Shown: piece after piece, positions 18,538-26,104 of the stretch
Layout of the letters: every line of letters begins with the position of its first letter
Numbering within the stretch: the first letter of the stretch is position 1
Source: Carboxylicivirga sp.
GTDB taxonomy: Bacteria; Bacteroidota; Bacteroidia; Bacteroidales; Marinilabiliaceae
Assembly: GCA_025210475.1 (NCBI GenBank)
Contig: JAOARW010000013.1
Location: 1 to 52,819 of the forward strand
DNA length: 52,819 bases
Reading direction: 5' to 3'
The notes under the pieces: model-generated
Told to the model about the DNA's origin: nothing
Seen by the model: only the letters and a program-made list of their open reading frames with translations
Database searches by the model: none
Program-made: the position numbers and the translations under genes

Positions 18538-19992
18538 TTACCTCTGCATTGCTTTCCTTAGGCTGGTAGCCTCTTCTTTTACAGACTCCAAATACTCTAG
18601 TTTAACATTAAAAGAATCATACTCATCCAAGTGCAAATCAAAAGAAAACTTCTTTGTCTCTGGTTTTGAATCTGCAGCTTTTACCTTTTCTAAGACCTCT
18701 GCTAATTTCATTCCTGTCTTTTTTAAGGTTTGAACCAAGTGCTCCCACGCCTGCAGGTCAATAAAAAATAGATTCTCAACAGGCAATATTTTTGTGTCTG
18801 AAATATCGATATTCTTATGTGATTCCGTTTTTAAGAACTGTTCCCAGATATCCTGAGAATTACCTAAAAACAGATTCTTGTAAGTCAATATTATGCCATA
18901 ATATGGCCCCTCTCCAGGTAGCGACTTTGCTAATTCAATCATCTGCTTTGAATATGCCTTGACAATCGAATCTTTAAGAGAAGTAGCCAGAAGTTCATCT
19001 TTAGGATTAATTGCAACATGGGCATTTAATTCAATTGCTTTTGATTCAATCAGAACATTCTCATCAACCAAAAAGTCTACCACTTTATGCTGCCTCCCAT
19101 AGCAATTACGAAGCTCTCCTTCTGTTGCATAGCTGATATCTAACTCCTTTAACCCAAGTTCAATATATTTTTCTATTCGATGTCCAAACTCTGTTGTAAA
19201 GCTTGAATCAAATGCTTTTAAGTAATTATAGATGTAGTGATTGCAAGTTATATTTAAGATAGCACTGTGAGGAAGCCATATCTTAGAACCAAATAAAATA
19301 AATGGATATCTCGAGTAAAACGAAGCATCGAAAGGGTGAAGATTGTAATTCCGAACCAATCCTTTTTCTGCAGTAACAATATCCTTTATTTTATCTCGGG
19401 TAATAGTTAAGAGGTTATAATAGTTGCTGGCATTATCAGCTCCAATTATTTCTTTCAATACTGTAATTAGTTCTTCATCTATAATTCCATTAAAAACCTT
19501 CACTGGTGGTTTTGCCTGCGTAACCCATAACCAAGTAAAAAACTGAGCCTTAATAAAGTCTCTAATGGAAATTGAGGTTCTACTTAAGAAAGCTTCTCTC
19601 ACGTCATACTTATGCTTCAACTTCTCAAACAGGAGATATTGTCTAGAGAAGGTCTCCATCCACAAATGCTCCTGAAATTGAAATTGTTGATATGCCAAGA
19701 TGGTAAACATCTTATTGACATTACCATTTTTTAATGGATTAAAGGTACTGTGCAAGCGCTCCAGCTCTTCAATTTGTTTTAAAAGCTTTAGTACATCTCT
19801 CCTAGTTGCAGTTTTAGGTGGATAGTTCTCTTCAGCAAACTCATAAGCCCAACGTAAAATAGTTAAGGCTTGCCAATAAGCATATGATTTTGATGAGTTT
19901 TCTTGTTCCCTTATGACCTTTAGAGTCTCAAGCATAAGAGAGTGATAGGTGAATGTCCTTATTTTATTGCGAATAGGTTTAAAATCGTCCAT
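18538..19992 (-). CDS. PD-(D/E)XK nuclease-like protein, first gene of nuclease operon
   Basis: This 484-residue cytoplasmic protein contains an apparent PD-(D/E)XK core: Asp306 in KVVDFLVD, then Glu316-Ser-Lys318 in LIESKAIE. The spacing of nine residues between Asp and Glu suits a nuclease beta-hairpin, and a helix with SKQMIELAK follows. The N-terminal 250 residues are helical and aromatic-rich and may be a sensor or oligomerisation region. I do not know the full-length family. It leads a minus-strand operon with an HNH-like and a membrane protein, on an integrative island: a typical setting for an anti-phage or element-competition system. Motif recognition is by eye. Confidence 0.6.
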   Translation of the reverse strand: MDDFKPIRNKIRTFTYHSLMLETLKVIREQENSSKSYAYWQALTILRWAYEFAEENYPPKTATRRDVLKLLKQIEELERLHSTFNPLKNGNVNKMFTILAYQQFQFQEHLWMETFSRQYLLFEKLKHKYDVREAFLSRTSISIRDFIKAQFFTWLWVTQAKPPVKVFNGIIDEELITVLKEIIGADNASNYYNLLTITRDKIKDIVTAEKGLVRNYNLHPFDASFYSRYPFILFGSKIWLPHSAILNITCNHYIYNYLKAFDSSFTTEFGHRIEKYIELGLKELDISYATEGELRNCYGRQHKVVDFLVDENVLIESKAIELNAHVAINPKDELLATSLKDSIVKAYSKQMIELAKSLPGEGPYYGIILTYKNLFLGNSQDIWEQFLKTESHKNIDISDTKILPVENLFFIDLQAWEHLVQTLKKTGMKLAEVLEKVKAADSKPETKKFSFDLHLDEYDSFNVKLEYLESVKEEATSLRKAMQR

Positions 19993-19996
19993 TAAG

Positions 19997-20049
19997 TTTA
20001 GGTCTGTTTGAACCTAAAGATAACGGTTAATTATCAATTGCTAATCAAA
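19997..20049 (-). promoter_or_regulatory. Promoter and operator-like dyad of the nuclease operon
   Basis: Read on the minus strand, TTTG (complement of 20046-20049), 23 bases, then TATCTTTA (complement of 20015-20022) form a promoter with one -7 mismatch. A perfect 7-bp inverted repeat TTTAGGT/ACCTAAA (19997-20003 with 20012-20018) overlaps the -7 box and start point, as an operator for a dimeric repressor would. Confidence 0.55.
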
Positions 20050-20072
20050 TAAAAAAGACTAACTCTAATAAC

Positions 20073-20161
20073 TGTAAACTATGTAAACCTTGTAAACTGC
20101 ATTTATTATTTATTTGATTTATTGCCTTTTAAAGGTTTACATTTGGTTTACATGGTTTACA
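20073..20161. repeat. Iteron array 1: three TGTAAAC and three inverted GGTTTACA units
   Basis: Units TGTAAAC start at 20073, 20082 and 20091 (exactly 9-bp steps). Inverted units GGTTTACA start at 20134, 20145 and 20154. They flank a 36-base AT-rich centre. The array lies between the nuclease operon promoter and the next plus-strand gene and matches a second array at 23850-23938. Confidence 0.8.
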
Positions 20162-20247
20162 CACCCTAATTTTTCACTTTCTTCTTTTTGACAAGCATAA
20201 GCTGTAAGTTGGCTTTGTACTATATTTATACCCTTAACCTCTTACAT

Positions 20248-20796
20248 ATGAGCGCAAATCTATTTACAGTTACCATTCCGGTTAAGCCTTATATCAAGCA
20301 ATATCTCATAAACAACTTGGGACATCCGGTTGATATAGCGAGGTCCGATCAGTTTGCTTCGACTTTTTTTAACCTGCTTTCAAAAGAGAATTGTATTCAC
20401 CAAAAAACAGCAGGGAAAGTGTTGGTAATAATCAAAGTTTCAAAAGATGTATTTCATCGTTATGGATTTAACCTTACTAATGCCAGGTTAAAGGAATTTC
20501 ATAGTGAGCTGGAGAGATGTATTAAATTTGAAATGCGCAATTTTATCGGACTGAAGACTATATTGGGCTATTCAGTTGCTGAAGCTATCCGTCAGTTCCA
20601 GGAAAAGAAGAATTACCCTGAAGACATCTGGAGCTATGAAGCCATTAAAAAAGACATTGACCGGAACACCACAATAAAACGTTGTAATGATGTTGATGAT
20701 TTTTTAGAGTTAATGGATAGAGAGATTAAGCAAAGAATTTCTGATTCCATGGAAGAGCTTAATAAAACAGAATGTCGTGAAGTAGAAACAAAGTGA
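20248..20796 (+). CDS. Hypothetical protein of island A
   Basis: This 182-residue soluble protein has no recognised family. I prefer the ATG at 20248 because the 20 residues from the in-frame start at 20188 look like untranslated leader and begin close to the iteron array. The protein is basic, with a beta-rich N-terminus (SANLFTVTIPVKPYIKQYL) and a helical C-terminus. Its position between iteron array 1 and the repressor gene suggests a replication or regulatory role, but nothing in the sequence proves that. Confidence 0.55.
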   Translation: MSANLFTVTIPVKPYIKQYLINNLGHPVDIARSDQFASTFFNLLSKENCIHQKTAGKVLVIIKVSKDVFHRYGFNLTNARLKEFHSELERCIKFEMRNFIGLKTILGYSVAEAIRQFQEKKNYPEDIWSYEAIKKDIDRNTTIKRCNDVDDFLELMDREIKQRISDSMEELNKTECREVETK

Positions 20797-20992
20797 ATTC
20801 AACCTTTAAATCTTATCATGAGTTACAAATGAAATGCCCATTATGGTTAGTCATCTGGGAGTACATATCCATACCTTGCTTATGGATGTTTACGTAAAAG
20901 ATGAATTGCTCGTGTGGACACACAAACATAACTTGCTTCTTACATTTAAATCACGGTTGGTATATCAATTATAGTATTATGGGTATACATTT

Positions 20993-21565
20993 CTACTCCT
21001 TGCTACTTCCTTTTTTATATGACTCGTGCCAACGAGTAAAATTTGGGTATTTTCCTTCTTTCCGTAATAAAAAACTGTCAATACTTTTATTAGTAACCAT
21101 ACCAATTTCATGTAGAAAAACGAACATGTTATGAGCAAATATCACCGATTCAGGAACACTCTTATATTTTTTTTCAATCGGAACGTCTGTTAGTATTTTT
21201 TCACAATAATCGGCAAAAAGAGAATGTATGATATTTTTCGCAGAACTTAAATTACTTTTTAGTGCTATAATTAGTTCTTCCTTCTCTTCTATTCGAACTT
21301 TTAATTCCTCATTTTCAGTTTGAAGTTCCTTAATCTTGCCTAATTCTTCGCTTTTCGATGAATCTTCAATATCAACCAAATCACTAAAATTAACATTCAG
21401 TGCATTGGCTATTTTAATAACCATATCAATGCCAACTGTCTTTGTTTTGGCATTTTCAATATTAGCAATTTTCGTATGAGATACACCTGTACGCTCGGCT
21501 ATATCATATATGCTTAATCCCTTGCTCTTCCGAATTTGCTTAATCTTATTGTGTAAATCTTCCAT
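20993..21565 (-). CDS. XRE-family repressor-like transcriptional regulator
   Basis: This 190-residue DNA-binding protein starts at the ATG at 21565; an upstream frame to 21637 covers the promoter region. Residues 4-60 form a helix-turn-helix of the XRE/Cro-CI type (LSIYDIAERTGVSHTKIANIE). Residues 72-110 form a Glu/Lys-rich coiled coil, and the C-terminal third is unassigned. It is transcribed divergently from the excisionase-like and ATPase genes, with shared operator-like repeats between. It is therefore probably the element's master repressor. No Ser-Lys LexA-type protease motif is evident, so SOS self-cleavage is not indicated. Confidence 0.82.
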   Translation of the reverse strand: MEDLHNKIKQIRKSKGLSIYDIAERTGVSHTKIANIENAKTKTVGIDMVIKIANALNVNFSDLVDIEDSSKSEELGKIKELQTENEELKVRIEEKEELIIALKSNLSSAKNIIHSLFADYCEKILTDVPIEKKYKSVPESVIFAHNMFVFLHEIGMVTNKSIDSFLLRKEGKYPNFTRWHESYKKGSSKE

Positions 21566-21582
21566 AAATAACGATTTCGTTA

Positions 21583-21720
21583 CAAAAGTAATGATTTTTT
21601 TTAATCGAAAGTAATCTTTGAACATCATGATTAGCAAGAGTTTACAAAATATCCGCCTCGTAATAAAATGATTACTTATTGTAATACATTTGTTATTTAT
21701 GTAATTATAATGTTACTTTG
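21583..21720. promoter_or_regulatory. Divergent control region of island A
   Basis: The minus-strand promoter has a perfect -7 TACTTTTG (complement of 21583-21590). The plus-strand promoter has TTTG at 21689-21692, a 20-base spacer and TTACTTTG at 21713-21720. The heptamer AAGTAAT occurs at 21586-21592 and 21609-21615, and inverted at 21671-21677. These are candidate repressor operators arranged as in a lysogeny-type switch. Confidence 0.5.
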
Positions 21721-21797
21721 TCATGTCATTAAAACTCACAAAACCTTGAAAAAGGATGCAAAACACATAATTAGATTGCCGAAATAACTAATAAACT

Positions 21798-22076
21798 ATG
21801 CAAAAAATGGATAAGACAATTGTTGTATCAGAATCAGCCATATCGCGAATAGTTGGCGATGAAGTTGAGAAGCGATTAAAGAAAATTCTTCAACCTAATC
21901 CGGACGAGATAAAAGATGATAAACTCAGCAAAGTAAAAGCAGCTAAATTTCTTGACATTTCGGTACCGACCCTCCACAAATTAGTAAAGGCTGGCAAGTT
22001 TAAAGAACACTCGCTAGGAGCCCGTAAATACTATTTAAAAAGCGAACTAATTAGTGCCCTGAAAAATCAAGACTAA
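21798..22076 (+). CDS. Excisionase-like helix-turn-helix protein (HTH_17)
   Basis: This 92-residue protein has a winged helix-turn-helix of the MerR/excisionase type in its second half (SKVKAAKFLDISVPTLHKLVKAGKFKEHSLGARKYYLKSELISAL). An N-terminal helix precedes it. Such proteins act as recombination directionality factors or regulators of element genes. It sits two bases before the ATPase gene, so it is the first gene of the replication operon. Start at 21798; an ATG nine bases on is an alternative. Confidence 0.8.
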   Translation: MQKMDKTIVVSESAISRIVGDEVEKRLKKILQPNPDEIKDDKLSKVKAAKFLDISVPTLHKLVKAGKFKEHSLGARKYYLKSELISALKNQD

Positions 22077-22078
22077 TA

Positions 22079-23854
22079 ATGCAGAACCTAATTGAAAACT
22101 GCCCAGAACCATCTGACAGCTTTAAAGAGAATGGCTTCTTTGTCCGAGATAGGAAGTATTATGTACTCAATTTCAAAGGTGATAAGGTATTCGAAAACGA
22201 AATATCAAATTTTGTAATGAAGATTGTTTTTCACCTAAAAAATGGGACTCAAAACACGAAACGATTAGTACTCCTCCAACGTCATACCGGAGAAGTTTCT
22301 AGCGTTGAAGTTAGTAGCAGTGATTTGAAGCCCGATCCGTTTGAAACAATTCTAAAGTCTAACAGATGCACTTTCTATGGTACCAGTTATCAATTTAAGC
22401 GTGTCATATCCTACTTAATGGATAACGAAGAGGAGGCAACCTTTATTAATCTGCTGGGATGGGATTCTATTCACAATGTATTTGCCTTTGCCGATCATAT
22501 CTATGCCAACAACAAACTCTATTCCATTAATAAGATGGGAATAGTTAAAACAGATGATAACAGCTTTTACTTACCTGCTTTTAGTGAGCAAAACATCGAA
22601 AATGAGGATTATGACAAAGAACGACTCTATGCATTTAAACCAGGCAATTTAACTTTTGAAACCTGGGCACAATTGATGTACGATGCATTTGGCATAAATG
22701 GAGCCATTGGTATTCAATTCCTTATTCTTTGCGCATTTCGTGATTTTATTTTCAACAGCTTACAATTCTTTCCATTCATGTTCCTGTTTGGTGATTTTGG
22801 TACCGGAAAAACATCCTATACTGAAAATCTACTACATGCTTTTGGCAAAGATGTAATAGGCACTCCTTTAAACAATGCCACATCAGTTGCACTCTCGCGC
22901 ATTGTTGGCCAGTTTAAAAATGGTATTTCATATCTGAAGGAATTTACCAATGAAACCGATGAATCAATTCAGGATTTCATTCTTACCGTTTATGATGGCT
23001 CCGGAAGAGCAACAGGTATAAAAAGTAATGATAATAAGACCAAAGCATTCCCGGTCCACTCAGGATTAATATTTGATGGCAACTTTCTTCCATCTCAAAA
23101 AACAGCCATCCTTTCACGTATGATACTGTTAGTTTTCGAAAGTCAAACTTACACGGATAAACAGGTATTAGCGTTTAATGAACTCAGAGACAATTCCGAA
23201 TTTGGTTTTGGTCGTGTTCTTACTGACATACTAGATACAAGAGATAAATTCACTAGATTATTTCAAAGTGCCTTTAAAAAAATTGTTAGGGAATTAAAGC
23301 AAGTAATGGGAGCCAGGTTCACGGAAAGAACCATAAAACACATTGGGCTCCTACTTACTCCTGTTGCAATTCTTAATTCAGAATTAGAAACACCTTTCAC
23401 ATACGATGAACTTAAAGATAAGCTGATTGAATTCGCTAAAAATCAAGACCAAATACTCAAACAGAATGATGCTGTAACAATTTTTTGGCGTGCTTTTGAT
23501 TGGGGACTCTCAAAATTTGAGATTCGTCCAGGGGAGCAATACCAACTTAGAGAACTGGTTAATGGCAATGGAGAAATTGCTATTAAAATTCAGAAAATAT
23601 ACCCCGTTTACCTGTCTTTTTGCAAAGCGAATAAAATAAGGGATACGGACATCAGCAGTTTACGAATGCTATTGTGCTCATCAAATAACAAAGAATTCAT
23701 ACCCAGTGCCCAACAAAGCAGAGGCGTTGCCTGGACAATAAAAGGATTTGGCTCAGCCCACAAGTTCAAATACACTAAATATCAAAATGATACAATACTA
23801 ATCAATGATGTTGAAATATCACTTAAACCCTACCAACCAAGAACACCCATGTAA
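22079..23854 (+). CDS. Replication-associated P-loop ATPase (helicase-like)
   Basis: This 591-residue protein has a clear Walker A motif, GDFGTGKTS, with Lys244 in the centre, and hydrophobic strands around it. The layout (N-terminal alpha/beta region of 200 residues, central ATPase, C-terminal winged-helix-like part) resembles DUF927-like or superfamily 3-like helicases of mobile elements. It is followed at once by iteron array 2 and a Toprim primase gene, supporting a role in element replication. No homing or relaxase motif is present. I am sure of the ATPase call and less sure of helicase activity. Confidence 0.7.
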   Translation: MQNLIENCPEPSDSFKENGFFVRDRKYYVLNFKGDKVFENEISNFVMKIVFHLKNGTQNTKRLVLLQRHTGEVSSVEVSSSDLKPDPFETILKSNRCTFYGTSYQFKRVISYLMDNEEEATFINLLGWDSIHNVFAFADHIYANNKLYSINKMGIVKTDDNSFYLPAFSEQNIENEDYDKERLYAFKPGNLTFETWAQLMYDAFGINGAIGIQFLILCAFRDFIFNSLQFFPFMFLFGDFGTGKTSYTENLLHAFGKDVIGTPLNNATSVALSRIVGQFKNGISYLKEFTNETDESIQDFILTVYDGSGRATGIKSNDNKTKAFPVHSGLIFDGNFLPSQKTAILSRMILLVFESQTYTDKQVLAFNELRDNSEFGFGRVLTDILDTRDKFTRLFQSAFKKIVRELKQVMGARFTERTIKHIGLLLTPVAILNSELETPFTYDELKDKLIEFAKNQDQILKQNDAVTIFWRAFDWGLSKFEIRPGEQYQLRELVNGNGEIAIKIQKIYPVYLSFCKANKIRDTDISSLRMLLCSSNNKEFIPSAQQSRGVAWTIKGFGSAHKFKYTKYQNDTILINDVEISLKPYQPRTPM

Positions 23855-23938
23855 ACCATGTAAACCTTTTTACACCCAATGTAAACCCTTAACTAACTCA
23901 TAATCAATAATAGGATTACATGGTTTACATGGTTTACA
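23850..23938. repeat. Iteron array 2: TGTAAACC and inverted GGTTTACA units
   Basis: TGTAAACC units start at 23850, 23859 and 23880. Inverted units start at 23913 (GGATTACA, one mismatch), 23922 and 23931, again in 9-bp steps. They flank a 25-base AT-rich centre. The array overlaps the end of the ATPase gene and fills the gap before the primase gene. It is built like array 1 and is a candidate replication origin or shared operator. Confidence 0.8.
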
Positions 23939-23981
23939 GTTTTTTGACCCTATAAGGGTTCATAATTGAAAAAGAAGAAAA

Positions 23982-24848
23982 ATGAATTGTAGCGAAGCAA
24001 ATAATTATAGCATTGTTGAGTGGCTCCAGGGGCAGGGAATAGCTCCTGCCAGGATTAAACAAATTAACTATTGGTACCCTTCTCCATTTCGTAAAGAAAA
24101 TGACCCAAGTTTTAAGGTTGATAATTCAAGAAATATCTGGTACGACTATGGTATGGGAGTTGGTGGCAGACTCATCGATTTAGTTTGCTGGCTACACCGG
24201 GTTAATGTTTCTGAAGCTCTTCAGCTAATATCAGGTGATGCCAAGAAACCGACTGCCTCTCTCTTTTTTCATAAGCAGGAGATTAAAGAGCACCGTGGTC
24301 TTGAAATTACAAATGTTTGCAAGCTTAAAAGAAGCCCATTAATTCAATACCTAAGAACTAGACTTAATGATGTTAGGTTTGCTGGTGAATATGTGAGTGA
24401 AGTATCTTTTATTGTTGGTGAAAAGAAATACTACGCTATTGGTTTCAAAAACGACAAAGGAGGCTATGAGCTTAGAAATAAATATTTCAAAGGCTGTTCA
24501 AGTCCTAAACACATTACTACAATACCAGGACGAAAAGATACTTTAAACATCTTCGAAGGCTTCATGGACTATTTAACGGCACTGAGCTATTTCAATATTT
24601 CAAAGCCCTACAATAAAACCATTGTCTTAAATAGCCTCTCGCACCTGAAGGAAGTAACTCCTCACCTGGGCCAGTACAAGCAAATTAATTTATACCTGGA
24701 TAATGACAAAGCTGGAGAAGCTGCAGCTGAAGAAATAATAAAGAACCATGTTCAGGTAGAAAATTATGCAAAAAGGATTTATCCTGACTATAAAGATTTC
24801 AATGAATTTTACTTGACAAGATTTAATTACCAAACTCAAAAGCAATAG
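23982..24848 (+). CDS. Toprim-domain primase-like protein
   Basis: This 288-residue protein has an N-terminal CHC2-like region (about 10-75: YWYPSPFRKENDPSFKVD...WYDYGMGVGGRLIDLV). That region lacks the zinc cysteines, as in many mobile-element versions. A Toprim domain follows, with the acidic residue in IFEGFMDYLTA (about 190) and the DxD-type motif LYLDNDKAG (about 235). It probably makes replication primers for island A. It follows iteron array 2, and the next gene starts three bases after its stop. Confidence 0.83.
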   Translation: MNCSEANNYSIVEWLQGQGIAPARIKQINYWYPSPFRKENDPSFKVDNSRNIWYDYGMGVGGRLIDLVCWLHRVNVSEALQLISGDAKKPTASLFFHKQEIKEHRGLEITNVCKLKRSPLIQYLRTRLNDVRFAGEYVSEVSFIVGEKKYYAIGFKNDKGGYELRNKYFKGCSSPKHITTIPGRKDTLNIFEGFMDYLTALSYFNISKPYNKTIVLNSLSHLKEVTPHLGQYKQINLYLDNDKAGEAAAEEIIKNHVQVENYAKRIYPDYKDFNEFYLTRFNYQTQKQ

Positions 24849-24851
24849 AAG

Positions 24852-25202
24852 ATGAATAATTCTGAATTAGACTATAAAAGATTTCATGTTGCCAGGTATA
24901 TCGCACAGTCAAAGATATATAACGAGAAAGTTTATTGGAATAGCGATGAGTTATTCTCAAGAATCAATAAAGCAGGATTATCTGATGCTCAGGCATTGTT
25001 ACGAATTTTCAAGAAGCAGATAGACGAGCATAACTCAAAGCTTGATGCCATGGAAACAAGAGTTAAGAATCTTCATTACAAAAATTCAAACCTATACCAG
25101 TCCAAACACTTTAAAGACATCCCTATTGCCAAAATAGACAAGGCAATATTAGAAAATCCGGATGGTGACATCTGGGATATTGCTAAGGAATTTATCAAAT
25201 AA
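24852..25202 (+). CDS. Small hypothetical protein downstream of primase
   Basis: This 116-residue, mostly helical charged protein begins three bases after the primase stop, so it is cotranscribed with it. A heptad-like middle segment (about 60-85) could form a coiled coil. No family recognised. An accessory replication role is a guess from position. Confidence 0.55.
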   Translation: MNNSELDYKRFHVARYIAQSKIYNEKVYWNSDELFSRINKAGLSDAQALLRIFKKQIDEHNSKLDAMETRVKNLHYKNSNLYQSKHFKDIPIAKIDKAILENPDGDIWDIAKEFIK

Positions 25203-25294
25203 AAAGATAGCTATCATATTAAACATTTAGGATGTCCTTTTTCTGAAAGAATACCCTAACTACTTTCGAATCAATAATTTTAAAAACACAAAAA

Positions 25295-25990
25295 ATGAGT
25301 AAACAAGAATTTCAACCAAGAATCATAGGCAATCCGGATTTAAAAACTCGTGGAATCTTAAAAGATGCTGCAGAAACAGTATTAGTACTTTGCAATAGTC
25401 TGTTAGACGACATGCAAATTTTGTTTGCAGATAGTGAGATTACCTTCTCTGATATGGAGGAATTTATTAAAGCTACCGATCCGGTCGATCATCTTAATAA
25501 GCTGTATGTGGCAGATAAGAATATCAGTATACCTGGTATTAAAACAGAAAAGCTTATTGAACAAGGATTAATCGACAGTCCTGATAAAATCTATGAGGTG
25601 GTGCTTTCATCTCGTGAAATCACTATCGAAGAGAGCTCTAAGCTTAAGATTATAGGCAATCCACTGACCTTTATGACTCAAACAGAAGAAGGTAAAGTAG
25701 AACTTACTACTACTCTTGAAGAAAGAATTATCGAATTAACTCAAACGTGTACTGAGAGTGAAATTCAAAACGAAATACTGGATCAGGTTGAATCGATTCA
25801 GGGAGCAATGAATAAGCTAGTAGAGATGGGCGCCATATCAATGTCTTTTGGAGTAGCCAACTGTTTAAAAACTATTTCAAAGTCATTTAAGCACAATCGC
25901 TTTAATGATATACCAACAGAGATAGATCCGATCCTTTTCCAAAAGAATGTTTTTCTAAAAGGCTCACGAAAGTACAGAACAGTTTTATAA
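25295..25990 (+). CDS. Hypothetical protein upstream of tape measure
   Basis: This 231-residue soluble acidic protein is unknown to me. It lies directly before the tail tape-measure gene. In tailed phages this slot usually encodes a tail assembly chaperone, but I see neither a frameshift site nor a family signature, so that is only a positional idea. The N-terminal half is helical, and the C-terminal half carries conserved-looking hydrophobic patches. Confidence 0.5.
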   Translation: MSKQEFQPRIIGNPDLKTRGILKDAAETVLVLCNSLLDDMQILFADSEITFSDMEEFIKATDPVDHLNKLYVADKNISIPGIKTEKLIEQGLIDSPDKIYEVVLSSREITIEESSKLKIIGNPLTFMTQTEEGKVELTTTLEERIIELTQTCTESEIQNEILDQVESIQGAMNKLVEMGAISMSFGVANCLKTISKSFKHNRFNDIPTEIDPILFQKNVFLKGSRKYRTVL

Positions 25991-26104
25991 ACGAGGATAG
26001 TCATTCATAGTCTTGTTTTGAAAGCAGCTTCACCGAGCTGTTGGTAGCATAGTTGGAAACGTCCAGTTTATGCTACCATTTTTAAACCCTAATATTAATC
26101 TACC

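Noticed and set aside
20901..21134. 77-codon plus-strand frame overlapping the repressor gene end
   Set aside because: It is mostly antisense to the repressor coding region and its residues look random (Cys/Tyr/Leu-rich).
20073..23938. The short repeats in the two arrays as a CRISPR
   Set aside because: Units are 7-8 bp on a 9-bp period and in both orientations, with no spacers and no cas genes. They are iterons or operators.
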